A stretch of DNA of 64,000 bases from Actinomycetales bacterium JB111 (GTDB lineage Bacteria; Actinomycetota; Actinomycetes; Actinomycetales; Actinomycetaceae): the NCBI GenBank assembly GCA_900163555.1, contig FUHX01000004.1, forward strand, positions 1 through 64,000, given 5' to 3'. Shown in pieces: positions 44,550 to 53,721 of the stretch; within the stretch, counting starts at the first letter, position 1, and each line of letters opens with the position of its first letter. The position numbers and the translations under genes are program-made. The notes beneath the pieces are model-generated. The model was not told where the DNA came from and ran no database searches. It saw only the letters and a list, made by a program, of their open reading frames with translations.

Positions 44550-44668
44550 CGGGCAGCGTGCGGGCCGCGACCGGGCGTTCCAGCGTCCTTCGACACACGC
44601 CCGGGTGGCGCCGGCCAGGGCACGACCGCGCCCGCGGCCCCCGGAGGGACCGCGGGCGACGGGACTGC

Positions 44669-46522
44669 TTACGCCTTGGCCGCGGCGATGCGCTCGCGGA
44701 ACCTGGCCACCTGCTCGCGGACCGGGCCCGGGACCGCGTCACCGAACTGGGCGAGGTACGCCTCGGTGTCGTCCGTCTCGGCGGACCACGCGTCCGGGTC
44801 CACCGCGAACAGCTCGGCCAGCGCCTCCTCGCTCAGGTCGAGCCCGTCGAGGTTGAGCCCGCCCTCCTTCGGCAGCCGGCCCGTGATCCCGTCCTCGGCG
44901 TCGACCTCCCCGGTGATGCGACGGATGATCCAGTCGAGCACCCGGGAGTTGTCCCCGAAGCCGGGCCAGATGAATTTCCCCTCGGCGTTCTTCCGGAACC
45001 AGTTGACCTGGTAGATCTGCGGCGCGTTCTCGCCGAGCGTCTCGCCCATCCTCAACCAGTGGCCCCAGTAGTCGGCCATGTTGTACCCGCAGAAGGGCAG
45101 CATCGCGAACGGGTCGCGGCGCAGCTGGCCGACCGTCCCCTCGGCCGCGGCCGTCTGCTCGGAGGCGACTGTCGCGCCCATGAACACGCCGTGCTCCCAG
45201 TCGTACGCTTCCGCGACCAGCGGCACGTTCGTCGCACGCCTGCCGCCGAACAGGATCGCGTCGATCGGCACGCCCTTCGGGTCCTCCCACTCGTCCGCGA
45301 TGATCGGGCACTGGCCGGCCGGGGCCGTGAACCGGCTGTTCGGGTGCGAGCTGGGCACGCCGGAGTCCGGCGTCCAGCTGTTGCCCTGCCAGTCGGTCAG
45401 GTGCTCGGGGACCTCGTCGGTCATGCCCTCCCACCACACGTCGCCGTCGTCCGTGAGCGCCACGTTCGTGAACAGGATGTTCTCCGCGAGCGTGTCGATC
45501 GCGACCGGGTTGGTCGACCGGCCGGTCCCGGGCGCGACGCCGAAGAAGCCCGCCTCGGGGTTGATGGCGTAGAGCCTGCCGTCCGCGCCGGGGCGCATCC
45601 AGGCGATGTCGTCGCCGACCGTCTCGACCTTCCACCCGGGGATGGTCGGCTGGAGCATGGCGAGGTTGGTCTTGCCGGTGGCCGAGGGGAACGCGCCGGT
45701 GATGTGGTACGCCTTGCCGGTCCGCTCGTCCGTGAGCTTGAGGATGAGCATGTGCTCGGCCATCCAGCCCTCGTCGCGGGCGATCGCGGAGGCGATGCGC
45801 AGCGCGTAGCACTTCTTGCCGAGCAGCGCGTTGCCGCCGTAGCCCGATCCGTACGACCAGATCTCCCGGGTCTCCGGGAAGTGGCAGATGTACTTTTCCT
45901 CGCTGCACGGCCACGGCACGTCCGGCCGGGCGTTGCCGTCCGGATCCTCGAGCGGGTACCCGACGGAGTGGACGGCCGGAACCCAGTACTGGCCTGCCTT
46001 GATGAGCTCGAGCGCCGGCGCGCCCATGCGGGTCATGATCCGCATGTTGCACACGACGTACGGGGAGTCCGTGATCTCCACACCCAGCTTGGAGATGTCC
46101 CCGCCCAGCGGCCCCATCGAGAACGGCACCACGTACATCGTGCGGCCGCGCATCGATCCGGCAAAGACGCCGCGCAGCGTCTCCCTCATCCGGCCGGGCT
46201 CCGCCCAGTTGTTCGTCGGGCCGGCATCCTTCTCGTTCTCCGAGCAGATGAAGGTGCGGGACTCGACGCGCGCGACGTCGGACGGCGTGGATCGGGCGAG
46301 AAAACTGTTCGGTCGCTTCGTGTCCGACAGTCGGATAAGTGTCCCGGAATCGACCATCTCGCTCGTCAGTCGGTCCCATTCCTCCTGGGATCCGTCCGCC
46401 CAGTAGATGGCCTCGGGGGTGGTGAGCGCGGCGACCTCGCCGACCCAGGCGAGCAGGGGCTCGGGGAGCCCGGCCGGTGCACTTGCGTGGACAAGGTCAA
46501 CAACCGGGTTCTGGGTGGTCAT
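44669..46522 (-). CDS. pckG: phosphoenolpyruvate carboxykinase (GTP)
   Basis: This 617-aa enzyme converts oxaloacetate and GTP to PEP, CO2 and GDP for gluconeogenesis. Family motifs: [48 protein letters not shown], the P-loop [15 protein letters not shown] and [11 protein letters not shown]. In the P-loop the Cys that most GTP-dependent family members carry (FPSACGKTN) is Thr at residue 282. TATAAA on the minus strand (46553-46558) is a probable -10 region; AAGGAGG lies 11 bases before the ATG, with a four-codon ATG frame in between. It is divergent from the LppM-domain gene. Confidence 0.95.
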   Translation of the reverse strand: MTTQNPVVDLVHASAPAGLPEPLLAWVGEVAALTTPEAIYWADGSQEEWDRLTSEMVDSGTLIRLSDTKRPNSFLARSTPSDVARVESRTFICSENEKDAGPTNNWAEPGRMRETLRGVFAGSMRGRTMYVVPFSMGPLGGDISKLGVEITDSPYVVCNMRIMTRMGAPALELIKAGQYWVPAVHSVGYPLEDPDGNARPDVPWPCSEEKYICHFPETREIWSYGSGYGGNALLGKKCYALRIASAIARDEGWMAEHMLILKLTDERTGKAYHITGAFPSATGKTNLAMLQPTIPGWKVETVGDDIAWMRPGADGRLYAINPEAGFFGVAPGTGRSTNPVAIDTLAENILFTNVALTDDGDVWWEGMTDEVPEHLTDWQGNSWTPDSGVPSSHPNSRFTAPAGQCPIIADEWEDPKGVPIDAILFGGRRATNVPLVAEAYDWEHGVFMGATVASEQTAAAEGTVGQLRRDPFAMLPFCGYNMADYWGHWLRMGETLGENAPQIYQVNWFRKNAEGKFIWPGFGDNSRVLDWIIRRITGEVDAEDGITGRLPKEGGLNLDGLDLSEEALAELFAVDPDAWSAETDDTEAYLAQFGDAVPGPVREQVARFRERIAAAKA

Positions 46523-46647
46523 GTAATGTTCATCCTCCTTGATGCCGGGGTGTTTATACCGCCGGAATTTCCTTCCCGGAGTACCAGCCCGATGACGGGC
46601 ACCCGGTGGATGATGAACTACCCACTCCCGACCCGTCCGTGGGCCGC

Positions 46648-46653
46648 TACCGT
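46648..46653 (+). promoter_or_regulatory. -10 box of leaderless LppM-domain gene
   Basis: TACCGT is followed by six bases and the ATG at 46660. Confidence 0.5.
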
Positions 46654-46659
46654 GACGCT

Positions 46660-47643
46660 ATGAGACGTCGTACCGAGCATAGTGGTCTGCGCCGCCGGAT
46701 CACCGCACTGCTGTCCCTGCCAATCCTTCTTCTCGCCCTCACCGGCTGCTTCGAGGGCGAGATGAACATCGCGATCGGAACGGACGGCAACACGACCGTC
46801 CACGCGCAGGGCGTCGCCCTGATGCCCGGCCTGACCCGCGACCAGATCAACTGCGACGAGCTCGTGTCCGAGGAGGACGTCCTTCCGGGCCAGACCGCCA
46901 CCGCGGAGAACTACGAGGAGAACGGCCGCCTCGGCTGCACCATGGAGGCCTCGGGCCCGACCTCGGAGATGGTCAACGACGACGGCAGCTACATGGTCAC
47001 CCAGGACGGGGACACGCTGACGTTCAACATGCAGGGCGACCCGAGCATCGAGACCGACTCCGAGGAGATGGCCATGTTCGGCGAGCCGCAGCTCGCGATC
47101 ACGGTCGAGTTCCCCGGCGACGTCATCGACGGCGGCGGCGGCGAGGTCAGCGGCAACACGGTGACCTACACGGGCGTGCAGTGGCTGCAGAGCGGCATCA
47201 CGGCTACCGGCTCGGCCAGCCCGGGCTTCCTCGGGTCGATCCCGGCCTGGGCGCTGTGGGGCGGCATCGGTCTCATCGTCGTCCTCGTCATCGTGATCAT
47301 CGCGGTGATCGCGTCCAAGAGCAGCAAGAAGAAGAAGGCGGCCGCGGCCGGCGCCTACGGCGGCGGTCAGCAGCAGTGGGGCCAGCCGGGCCAACAGCAG
47401 TGGGGTCAGCCGGGCGGCGCGTACGGTGGCCAGCAGGGCTGGAACCAGGGCCAGCAGTTCGGCGCCGGCTCCCCCGCCCAGGCGGGTTGGGACCAGGGTC
47501 AGGGCCAGCAGTTCGGCGCCGGCTCCCCCGCCCAGGCGGGCTGGGACCAGCAGCAGAACCCGCAGGGCGGCTGGGACCAGCAGCAGGGATGGAACCAGGG
47601 CCAGCAGGGCAACCAGGGTCAGCAGGGCCAGGGCTGGAACTAG
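46660..47643 (+). CDS. LppM-domain lipoprotein with Q/G/W-rich tail
   Basis: This 327-aa protein has a lipoprotein signal peptide with lipobox LALTGC (Cys near residue 30), an LppM-like domain (FEGEMNIAIGTDGNTTVHAQ), and a membrane helix (WALWGGIGLIVVLVIVIIAV near 187-206) followed by basic KSSKKKK. The tail of ~110 residues is Gln-, Gly- and Trp-rich with the repeat QQFGAGSPAQAGWDQ twice. It would be anchored at both ends, with the tail in the cytoplasm. LppM in mycobacteria acts at the envelope. The ATG at 46660 is preferred to an earlier in-frame start (46606) because TACCGT lies six bases before it and the signal peptide begins there. Confidence 0.82.
   Translation: MRRRTEHSGLRRRITALLSLPILLLALTGCFEGEMNIAIGTDGNTTVHAQGVALMPGLTRDQINCDELVSEEDVLPGQTATAENYEENGRLGCTMEASGPTSEMVNDDGSYMVTQDGDTLTFNMQGDPSIETDSEEMAMFGEPQLAITVEFPGDVIDGGGGEVSGNTVTYTGVQWLQSGITATGSASPGFLGSIPAWALWGGIGLIVVLVIVIIAVIASKSSKKKKAAAAGAYGGGQQQWGQPGQQQWGQPGGAYGGQQGWNQGQQFGAGSPAQAGWDQGQGQQFGAGSPAQAGWDQQQNPQGGWDQQQGWNQGQQGNQGQQGQGWN
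47449..47550 (+). repeat. 48-bp direct repeat in the LppM-domain gene tail
   Basis: Nearly identical 48-bp units at 47449-47496 and 47503-47550 (period 54) encode QQFGAGSPAQAGWDQ twice in frame. Confidence 0.85.
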
Positions 47644-47696
47644 TCACCGGCACGACCGTGCGGGCGCGCAGCTGACGTCCCGCCCCGACCCACGGA

Positions 47697-47729
47697 ACGG
47701 CCCCGCCTCCTTGAAGGAGGCGGGGCCGT
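47697..47729. terminator. terminator between LppM-domain gene and purA
   Basis: Perfect 14-bp arms (47697-47710 and 47716-47729) enclose the loop TTGAA. The genes on either side converge. Confidence 0.82.
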
Positions 47730-47793
47730 CGTCATGCCTGGGGAGGCGGGGCCGTCGTCGTGCGTGGGACGGCGAGGCCGTCGTCGTGCCTTG
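47716..47793. repeat. three 26-bp tandem units overlapping the terminator
   Basis: GGAGGCGGGGCCGTCGTC followed by eight variable bases is repeated at 47716, 47742 and (degenerate) 47768. Each unit repeats the right arm of the terminator, so any of them can pair with the left arm. Nothing else is seen from 47794 to purA. Confidence 0.8.
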
Positions 47794-47879
47794 CCCAACG
47801 TCCGCGAGCCCGGGACCGGGCGCACTAGGTCGTAGCCGGCAGCCCGGGCCCCGAGCCCGTCGAGGTGGGGGAAGGAGGG

Positions 47880-49166
47880 TCAGCCCAGGAGGTCGTGGCG
47901 GATGATCGTGGCCTCGCGGTCCGGTCCGACGCCGATCGACGAGATCCGTGCGCCGGAGATCTTCTCGAGCTCGAGCACGTAGCTCTGCGCCGCAGCCGGC
48001 AGGTCCTCGAACTCGCGGACGCCGGTGATGTCCTCGCTCCAGCCCTCGAACTCCTCGTAGACGGGAGTCGCGTGGTGGTAGGCCGACTGGTCGGTCGGCA
48101 TCTCGTCCAGGCGCACGCCGTCGACGTCGTAGGCCACGCACACGGGGATGCGCTCCAGGCCGGTCAGCACGTCGAGCTTCGTGAGCACGAGGTCGGTCAG
48201 GCCGTTGACGCGCGAGGCGTAGCGGGCCACGACGGCGTCGTACCAGCCGGTGCGGCGCGGGCGGCCCGTCGTCGTGCCGAACTCCCCGCCGGTGGTGCGC
48301 AGGAAGTCGCCGCTCTCGTCGAACAGCTCCGTGGGGAACGGGCCCTCGCCGACGCGGGTCGCGTACGCCTTGATGACGCCGACCACGCGGTCGATGCGGG
48401 TGGGGCCGATGCCGGAGCCCGTGCACGCGCCGCCCGCGGTCGCGGACGAGGAGGTGACGAACGGGTAGGTGCCGTGGTCGACGTCGAGCATGGCGGCCTG
48501 GCCGGCCTCGAAGAGGACGGTCTTGCCGGCGTCGAGGGCCTCGTTCAGCTCGAGGGCCGTGTCCGCAACCATCGGGCGCAGGCGCTCGGCGTGGGTGAGC
48601 AGCTCGGCGACGACCTCGTCCACCGCGGCGGCACGACGGTTGTAGACCTTGACGAGGATCTGGTTCTTCAGCTCGAGCGCGGCCTCGACCTTCTGGCGCA
48701 GGATCGACTCGTCGAACAGGTCCTGGATGCGCAGGCCCACGCGGCTCATCTTGTCCGCGTAGGTCGGCCCGATGCCGCGGCCGGTGGTGCCGATCTGGCG
48801 CTTGCCGAGGAAGCGCTCCGTGACCTTGTCGAGCGTGCGGTTGTAGCTGGGGATGACGTGCGCGTTGGCCGAGACCCGCAGCTTGGAGACGTCGACGCCT
48901 CTCTCGGTGAGGTCGTCCAGCTCCTGGAAGAGGACGTCGACGTCGACGACCACGCCGTTGCCGATGACCGGGACGACGCCCGGCGTGAGGATGCCCGAGG
49001 GCAGCAGGTGCAGGGCGTACTTCTCGTCCCCGACCACCACCGTGTGCCCGGCGTTGTTGCCGCCGTTGAACTTCACGACGTAGTCGACGCGGCTGCCGAG
49101 CTGGTCGGTCGCCTTGCCCTTGCCCTCGTCGCCCCACTGCGCCCCGACGACCACGACTGCCGGCAT
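47880..49166 (-). CDS. purA: adenylosuccinate synthase
   Basis: This 428-aa enzyme joins aspartate to IMP with GTP, the first step to AMP. Motifs: [14 protein letters not shown] near 8-21, [45 protein letters not shown] and the late [15 protein letters not shown] 49166 follows GGGAG. It is a single gene divergent from cysK. Confidence 0.97.
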   Translation of the reverse strand: MPAVVVVGAQWGDEGKGKATDQLGSRVDYVVKFNGGNNAGHTVVVGDEKYALHLLPSGILTPGVVPVIGNGVVVDVDVLFQELDDLTERGVDVSKLRVSANAHVIPSYNRTLDKVTERFLGKRQIGTTGRGIGPTYADKMSRVGLRIQDLFDESILRQKVEAALELKNQILVKVYNRRAAAVDEVVAELLTHAERLRPMVADTALELNEALDAGKTVLFEAGQAAMLDVDHGTYPFVTSSSATAGGACTGSGIGPTRIDRVVGVIKAYATRVGEGPFPTELFDESGDFLRTTGGEFGTTTGRPRRTGWYDAVVARYASRVNGLTDLVLTKLDVLTGLERIPVCVAYDVDGVRLDEMPTDQSAYHHATPVYEEFEGWSEDITGVREFEDLPAAAQSYVLELEKISGARISSIGVGPDREATIIRHDLLG

Positions 49167-49334
49167 GTCCCACTCCCTCTGCTTCACCGCCGAAGCTTCC
49201 CCGGCGCCCGGACAACCGTACCCGCAGGCGCCCCACCGGGTCGGGTCCAGGATGCGGGATGGACGGGGGCCACCCGCGTGCGGCACCCGTCCGCGGTGCC
49301 AACCTTCGGAGCAGTCCACCCTGAGGAGCCCCGC

Positions 49335-50303
49335 ATGACCGCCATCTCCGCGACCGCCATTGCCGAGAACGCCATCGACCTCGTCGGCCGCACGCCGCTG
49401 GTGCGGATCGGCCGACTGCTCGCCGACGCCGACGGAACGCCGCCGCCGGCGACCGTCCTCGGCAAGCTGGAGGCGTTCAACCCCGCCTCCAGCATCAAGG
49501 ACCGCACGACCCTGTCCATCGTCCGCGCCGCCGAGGCCGACGGGCGCCTCAAGCCCGGCGGCACGATCCTCGAGGCGACGAGCGGCAACACGGGGATCGC
49601 CTTCGCCTGGATCGGCGCCCTGCTCGGCTACCGGGTGGTCATCGTCCTGCCCGACGACGTCTCGGTCGAGCGCCGCGCGCTCATCCGGTCCTTCGGCGCC
49701 GATCTCGTGCTTACCCCGGGCGCCGACGGCATGGCCGGCGCCAACCAGTACGCGAACCGGCTCGTGGAGGAGGACCCGACCCTCTTCCTCTCCGGCCAGG
49801 GCGGCAACCCCGCGAACCCCGACGTCCACTTCACGACCACGGGCCCGGAGATCTGGGCGGACACCGGCGGCGCGGTCGACGTCGTCGTCGCCACCACCGG
49901 GACGGGCGGCACCCTCAGCGGCGCGGGCCGGTTCCTGCGCACGAAGAACCCGGACGTGCGGATCGTCGGGGTGGAGCCGGCCGAGGCGCCCGTGCTCAGC
50001 GGCGGCGAGTGGCAGCCGCACAAGATCCAGGGCATCACCGGCGGCAACGGGGTCCCGCCGGTCACCGACCTCGAGCTCATCGACGAGATCGTCACCGTCC
50101 CGCAGGACGAGGCCATCGACTGGGCCCGCCGGGCGGCACGCACGGAGGGGCTCCTGCTCGGCGTCTCCTCCGGCGCGGCCCTGCACGCCGCCTCCCGCAT
50201 CGCGCGCCGGCCGGAGCACGCCGGGCAGACGATCGTCGCGATCCTCCCCGACGGCGGCGAGCGGTACGTGTCGTCCGAGCTGTTCGACCACGTGCGCGCC
50301 TGA
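49335..50303 (+). CDS. cysK: cysteine synthase/PLP-dependent beta-lyase family
   Basis: This 322-aa PLP enzyme has the O-acetylserine sulfhydrylase fold. The Schiff-base Lys is in [10 protein letters not shown] near 50-59; TSGNTG near 83 and [10 protein letters not shown] form the substrate and phosphate loops; [12 protein letters not shown] and HKIQGITGG follow. It would make cysteine from O-acetylserine and sulfide. The ATG follows GAGGAG by seven bases. Cystathionine beta-synthase-like members have a similar core, so specificity is not fully certain. Confidence 0.9.
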   Translation: MTAISATAIAENAIDLVGRTPLVRIGRLLADADGTPPPATVLGKLEAFNPASSIKDRTTLSIVRAAEADGRLKPGGTILEATSGNTGIAFAWIGALLGYRVVIVLPDDVSVERRALIRSFGADLVLTPGADGMAGANQYANRLVEEDPTLFLSGQGGNPANPDVHFTTTGPEIWADTGGAVDVVVATTGTGGTLSGAGRFLRTKNPDVRIVGVEPAEAPVLSGGEWQPHKIQGITGGNGVPPVTDLELIDEIVTVPQDEAIDWARRAARTEGLLLGVSSGAALHAASRIARRPEHAGQTIVAILPDGGERYVSSELFDHVRA

Positions 50304-50431
50304 GGCCGCGGCGGGCACGGCCGGTCTCCCCCGGGTGGCCGGCCCCCGCACGTGGCCGGTCCCCACGGGGAGTCGGTCTCCCGGCCCCTCCACGCGACGG
50401 GCAGCACGCCCCCAGGCACCCACCCACCCCG

Positions 50432-50491
50432 CGCACGACGACGCCCTCGCGCCTGGACCCGAAGGTCCGGACGCGAGGGCGTCGTCGTGCG
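50432..50491. terminator. 60-nt stem-loop between cysK and fba
   Basis: Perfect 20-bp arms (50432-50451 and 50472-50491) enclose a loop with its own small hairpin (GGACC-CGAA-GGTCC, 50455-50468). It lies between convergent genes and is the strongest stem in the window. Confidence 0.9.
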
Positions 50492-50533
50492 TCGTGGGGT
50501 CCCGCGGCCACGGCCGCGGGACCCGGACGGGGA

Positions 50534-51556
50534 TCAGGCCAGCTTGGTGCCCGCCGAGCCCAGCCACTGGCAGGCCTCGACGATGCGCTGGGCCATGCCG
50601 GCCTCGGCGGCCTTGCCCCAGGCGCGCGGGTCGTAGGCCTTCTTGTTGCCGACCTCGCCGTCGACCTTCAGGACGCCGTCGTAGTTGGTCATGATGTGGT
50701 CGACCACGGGACGCGTGAACGCGTACTGGGTGTCCGTGTCGATGTTCATCTTGATGACGCCGTTCTTCACGGCGGTGCGGACCTCGTCCTCGGTCGAGCC
50801 GGAGCCACCGTGGAACACGAGGTCGAACGGGCGCTCCTTGCCGACCTCCTTGCCGACGGCCTCCTGAATCTCGCCGAGGAGCTCCGGACGCAGCTTGACC
50901 GCGCCCGGCTTGTACACGCCGTGCACGTTGCCGAAGGTCAGGGCCGTCAGGTAGCGACCCTTCTCGCCGGTGCCGAGCGCGCGTACGGTGGCGAGGCCGT
51001 CCTCGGCGGTCGTGTAGAGCTTCTCGTTGATCTCGGCCTCGTGGCCGTCCTCCTCGCCGCCGACGACGCCGATCTCGATCTCGAGGAGCGTGCGGGCCGC
51101 GACGGACTTCTCGAGGAGCTCCTCGGCGATGCGGAGGTTCGTCTCGAGGTCCACGGTCGAGCCGTCCCACATGTGGGACTGGAACAGGGGCAGGCGACCG
51201 GCCTTGACCTCGTCCGCCTCGATCTGGAGCAGCGGGCGGACCCAGCTGTCGAGGTTCTGCTCGGCGCAGTGGTCGGTGTGCAGGGCAAAGGTCACGGGGT
51301 AGTTCTTCGCGACCTCGCGCGCGTAGGCGGCGAGCGCGAGCGAACCGGCGACGCGGTCCTTCGCGGTCGAGCCGGACGCGTACTCCGCGCCGCCGACGGA
51401 CACCTGGATGATCCCGTCGGACTCCGCCTCGGCGAACCCGCGCATGGCCGCGATGAGCGTCTGCGACGAGGTGATGTTGATGGCGGGGTAGGCGAACGAG
51501 CCGGACTTGGCCCGGTCAATCATCTCGCCGTACACCTCGGGAGTTGCGATGGGCAT
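50534..51556 (-). CDS. fbaA: class II fructose-bisphosphate aldolase
   Basis: This 340-aa zinc enzyme cleaves fructose-1,6-bisphosphate in glycolysis and works in reverse in gluconeogenesis. Motifs: [11 protein letters not shown] near 90-100 with zinc His, [39 protein letters not shown] and [14 protein letters not shown]. The long class IIA form (FbaA) fits. AGGAGGTCACCG precedes the ATG. Confidence 0.96.
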   Translation of the reverse strand: MPIATPEVYGEMIDRAKSGSFAYPAINITSSQTLIAAMRGFAEAESDGIIQVSVGGAEYASGSTAKDRVAGSLALAAYAREVAKNYPVTFALHTDHCAEQNLDSWVRPLLQIEADEVKAGRLPLFQSHMWDGSTVDLETNLRIAEELLEKSVAARTLLEIEIGVVGGEEDGHEAEINEKLYTTAEDGLATVRALGTGEKGRYLTALTFGNVHGVYKPGAVKLRPELLGEIQEAVGKEVGKERPFDLVFHGGSGSTEDEVRTAVKNGVIKMNIDTDTQYAFTRPVVDHIMTNYDGVLKVDGEVGNKKAYDPRAWGKAAEAGMAQRIVEACQWLGSAGTKLA

Positions 51557-51690
51557 CGGTGACCTCCTGGTCGTGGATGGGGTCCTGGATGTGGTCCTGG
51601 TCGGTCACGATCATCCCATCAATCCGTCATGTCGCGCAGTGGATGGACGGTGGTGGACACCTCGTTCCCAGCCGTCGGGAACGGCCGGGC

Positions 51691-52479
51691 TCAGCGGGCG
51701 TGCTGGACCATCCACGCGTGCATGGCGATCGCGCCGGCGGCGGCCACGTTGAGCGAGCGCGTGGACCCGTACTGCGTGATCGACACCAGCAGGTCGCAGG
51801 ACGCGAGCAGGTCGTCGGTGAGCCCCGCGGACTCCTCGCCGAGCACGAGGACGGCCCGCTCGGGGAGCGCCTGCCCCTCGAGCGGCACGGATCCCGGCAG
51901 GTTGTCCACGCCGACGATCGCGAGCCCTTCGGACCGCGCCCAGTCGACGAGCTCGCGTGCGTCCGACCGGTGCCCGATCCGCAGGTAGCGGTCGGTGACC
52001 ATCGCGCCGCGGCGGTTCCACCGGCGCCTGCCGACGATCTGCACCGAGGCGAGGTTGAACGCGTTCGCGGTGCGCACGAGCGAGCCGATGTTGAGGTCGC
52101 GCCCGGTGTTCATCAGCGCGAGGTGCAGCGGCTGGGCGCGGGCCGCCATGTCCGCGGCGATCGCCTCGACCCGCCAGTACCGGTACCGGTCGACGACGTT
52201 GCGCCGGTCCCCCTCGACGATCAGCTCCGGGTCGAGCCGGGCATCGTCGGGGGCGTCGCCCTCCCACGGCCCGACGCCGACCTCCCGGTCCGCGGCGACC
52301 TCGCCTCCGAAGGGGGTGCCGTCGGGATTCGGCCCCTGCGGGGCCGGGTCGGTGCCGAATGGGTCGGTGCCGGCCGGGTCGGTGGCGTCCGGGTCGGTGG
52401 CGTCCGGGCCGGCCGCGGCCACGTCGTGACCGGCAGGGACGCCGCCCGGGTGCGCGGCGTCGTCGGGGGTGTCAGGCAA
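51691..52479 (-). CDS. TrmH/SpoU-family RNA 2'-O-methyltransferase
   Basis: This 262-aa SPOUT methyltransferase carries the three trefoil-knot motifs: LMNTGRDLNIGSLVRTANAF near 121-140, VLVLGEESAGL near 213 and SITQYGSTRSLNVAAAGAIA near 232. The first ~75 residues are a disordered Asp/Pro/Gly/Thr stretch with DPDATDPAGTDPFGTDP repeats, atypical of the family. It overlaps the pyrE stop by 8 bp, so it is made with pyrE. RNA target unknown (tRNA Gm18-type or rRNA). Confidence 0.9.
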   Translation of the reverse strand: MPDTPDDAAHPGGVPAGHDVAAAGPDATDPDATDPAGTDPFGTDPAPQGPNPDGTPFGGEVAADREVGVGPWEGDAPDDARLDPELIVEGDRRNVVDRYRYWRVEAIAADMAARAQPLHLALMNTGRDLNIGSLVRTANAFNLASVQIVGRRRWNRRGAMVTDRYLRIGHRSDARELVDWARSEGLAIVGVDNLPGSVPLEGQALPERAVLVLGEESAGLTDDLLASCDLLVSITQYGSTRSLNVAAAGAIAMHAWMVQHAR

Positions 52480-53056
52480 GGCCGACGTCGGTCAGCCCGA
52501 GGGCCTCGAAGTAGCGGTAGCCGGCGGCCTCGACGACCTCGCGGGCGCCGGTGGCGCGGTCGAGGACGACGACGACGCCGACGATCTCCGCGCCCGCCTC
52601 CTCGACGGCCTTCACCGCGGTGAGGACGGAGCCGCCCGTGGTGGACGTGTCCTCGACGACCACGACGCGGCGGCCGGAGATGTTCGGCCCCTCGATGCGC
52701 CGTTGCATGCCGTGGGCCTTGGCCTCCTTGCGGACGACGAACGCGTCGATGCCCTGGCCGCGGCTGGCGGCGGCGTGCAGGATCGCGGTGGCCACCGGGT
52801 CGGCGCCGAGCGTGAGCCCGCCGACGGCGTCGACCTCGTCCGGGCCGAGGCCCTGCTCCTCGAGGAGGTCGAGGAGGACGTGGCCGAGCAGCGGGCCGGC
52901 CTCGCGGTGGAGGGTCACGCGGCGCATGTCGACGTAGTAGTCGGACTCCTTGCCGGAGGACAGGACGACCCGGCCGCGGACCACGCCGAGGTCGGAGACG
53001 TAACTGGCGAGGCGTGCTCGCTGGGCATCGTTCGCGGTGGCGGCAGTGTCGGTCAC
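52472..53056 (-). CDS. pyrE: orotate phosphoribosyltransferase
   Basis: This 194-aa enzyme makes OMP from orotate and PRPP. The PRPP-binding signature is VVVVEDTSTTGGSVLTAV near 122-139; DAVGGLTLGADPVATAI and FVVRKEAKAHG are also typical. GTG at 53056 is chosen because it lies seven bases after TACCCT, with a shared CGGGGCC spacer as at purD. It overlaps spoU by 8 bp. Confidence 0.94.
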   Translation of the reverse strand: MTDTAATANDAQRARLASYVSDLGVVRGRVVLSSGKESDYYVDMRRVTLHREAGPLLGHVLLDLLEEQGLGPDEVDAVGGLTLGADPVATAILHAAASRGQGIDAFVVRKEAKAHGMQRRIEGPNISGRRVVVVEDTSTTGGSVLTAVKAVEEAGAEIVGVVVVLDRATGAREVVEAAGYRYFEALGLTDVGLA

Positions 53057-53063
53057 GGCCCCG

Positions 53064-53069
53064 AGGGTA
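53064..53069 (-). promoter_or_regulatory. -10 box of leaderless pyrE
   Basis: TACCCT on the minus strand ends seven bases before the GTG. Nearly the same 16 bases precede purD, possibly a shared control of nucleotide synthesis genes. Upstream to 53227 the DNA has alternating GGGCCCGG blocks (53150-53220) that can fold and could stop transcription from the DUF779 gene. Confidence 0.5.
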
Positions 53070-53227
53070 TCCGGCCGAGGGCGCCTCGGGCCCTCGGTCG
53101 GCTCACAGGAGGACAGTGGCGGTGGCCGCACTTCGCGGCCCGGCAGCGCGCCCTGGGCCCGGTCGCGGGCTCTGGGCCCGGCCACGGGGTCAATGCCCGG
53201 CCGCGGCCCCGGGGCCCGACCGCGGAC

Positions 53228-53629
53228 TCAGACGCCCGCGGCCTCGAGCTGCTCGGACTCCTCGTCCGTGAACAGTCGGGAGCGGATCATGAAGCGAACG
53301 CCCTCCGGCGCCTCGAGGGAGAAGCCCGCGCCGCGGCCCTTGACGACGTCGATCGTCAGGTGGGTGTGGCGCCAGTACTCGAACTGGTTGCGGCTCATCC
53401 ACACCGGGACGGTGAAGCCCTCGTTCTCGCCGTCGGGCTCGACCGTGAGATTGCCGAGGTGGACGTCGGCGTCGCCGGTGATGAAGTCGCCGTCGGCGTA
53501 GCACATGGGCGAGGAGCCGTCGCAGCATCCTCCGGACTGGTGGAACATCAGGTCGCCGTGCGTGGCCCGCAGCTGGCGCAGGAGCGCCGCCGTCGCGTCG
53601 GTCAGGGCGACTCGTTCGGTGGTGGTCAT
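53228..53629 (-). CDS. DUF779 protein (aldehyde dehydrogenase partner)
   Basis: This 133-aa protein has the DUF779 signature HQSGGCCDGSSPMC near 30-43, with three Cys and a His that could bind metal, followed by ITGDADVHLG and MSRNQFEYWRHTHLTIDVV. Such genes commonly lie beside acetaldehyde dehydrogenase genes; the function is unproven. It follows the aldehyde dehydrogenase after a strong hairpin. Confidence 0.9.
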   Translation of the reverse strand: MTTTERVALTDATAALLRQLRATHGDLMFHQSGGCCDGSSPMCYADGDFITGDADVHLGNLTVEPDGENEGFTVPVWMSRNQFEYWRHTHLTIDVVKGRGAGFSLEAPEGVRFMIRSRLFTDEESEQLEAAGV

Positions 53630-53654
53630 CGTGCATCACTTCCCAAGATGGGCC

Positions 53655-53703
53655 GACCGCCCGGCCCGGGACCCGTCAGGGCCGCGCCCCGGGCCGGGCG
53701 GTC
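53655..53703 (-). terminator. hairpin between aldehyde dehydrogenase and DUF779 genes
   Basis: Perfect 16-bp arms (53655-53670 and 53688-53703) with a 17-base loop. It lies inside the two-gene unit, so it may stop part of the transcription or protect the upstream message. Confidence 0.75.
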
Positions 53704-53721
53704 GATGGTTGCGTGGATGGT

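Noticed and set aside
43217-46663. Open frame of about 1150 codons opposite purD and pckG
   Set aside because: Covers two conserved enzymes on the other strand; no motif of its own.
49167-49334. Riboswitch between purA and cysK
   Set aside because: A GC-rich 168-bp gap with several possible stems but no conserved aptamer pattern that I can recognise.
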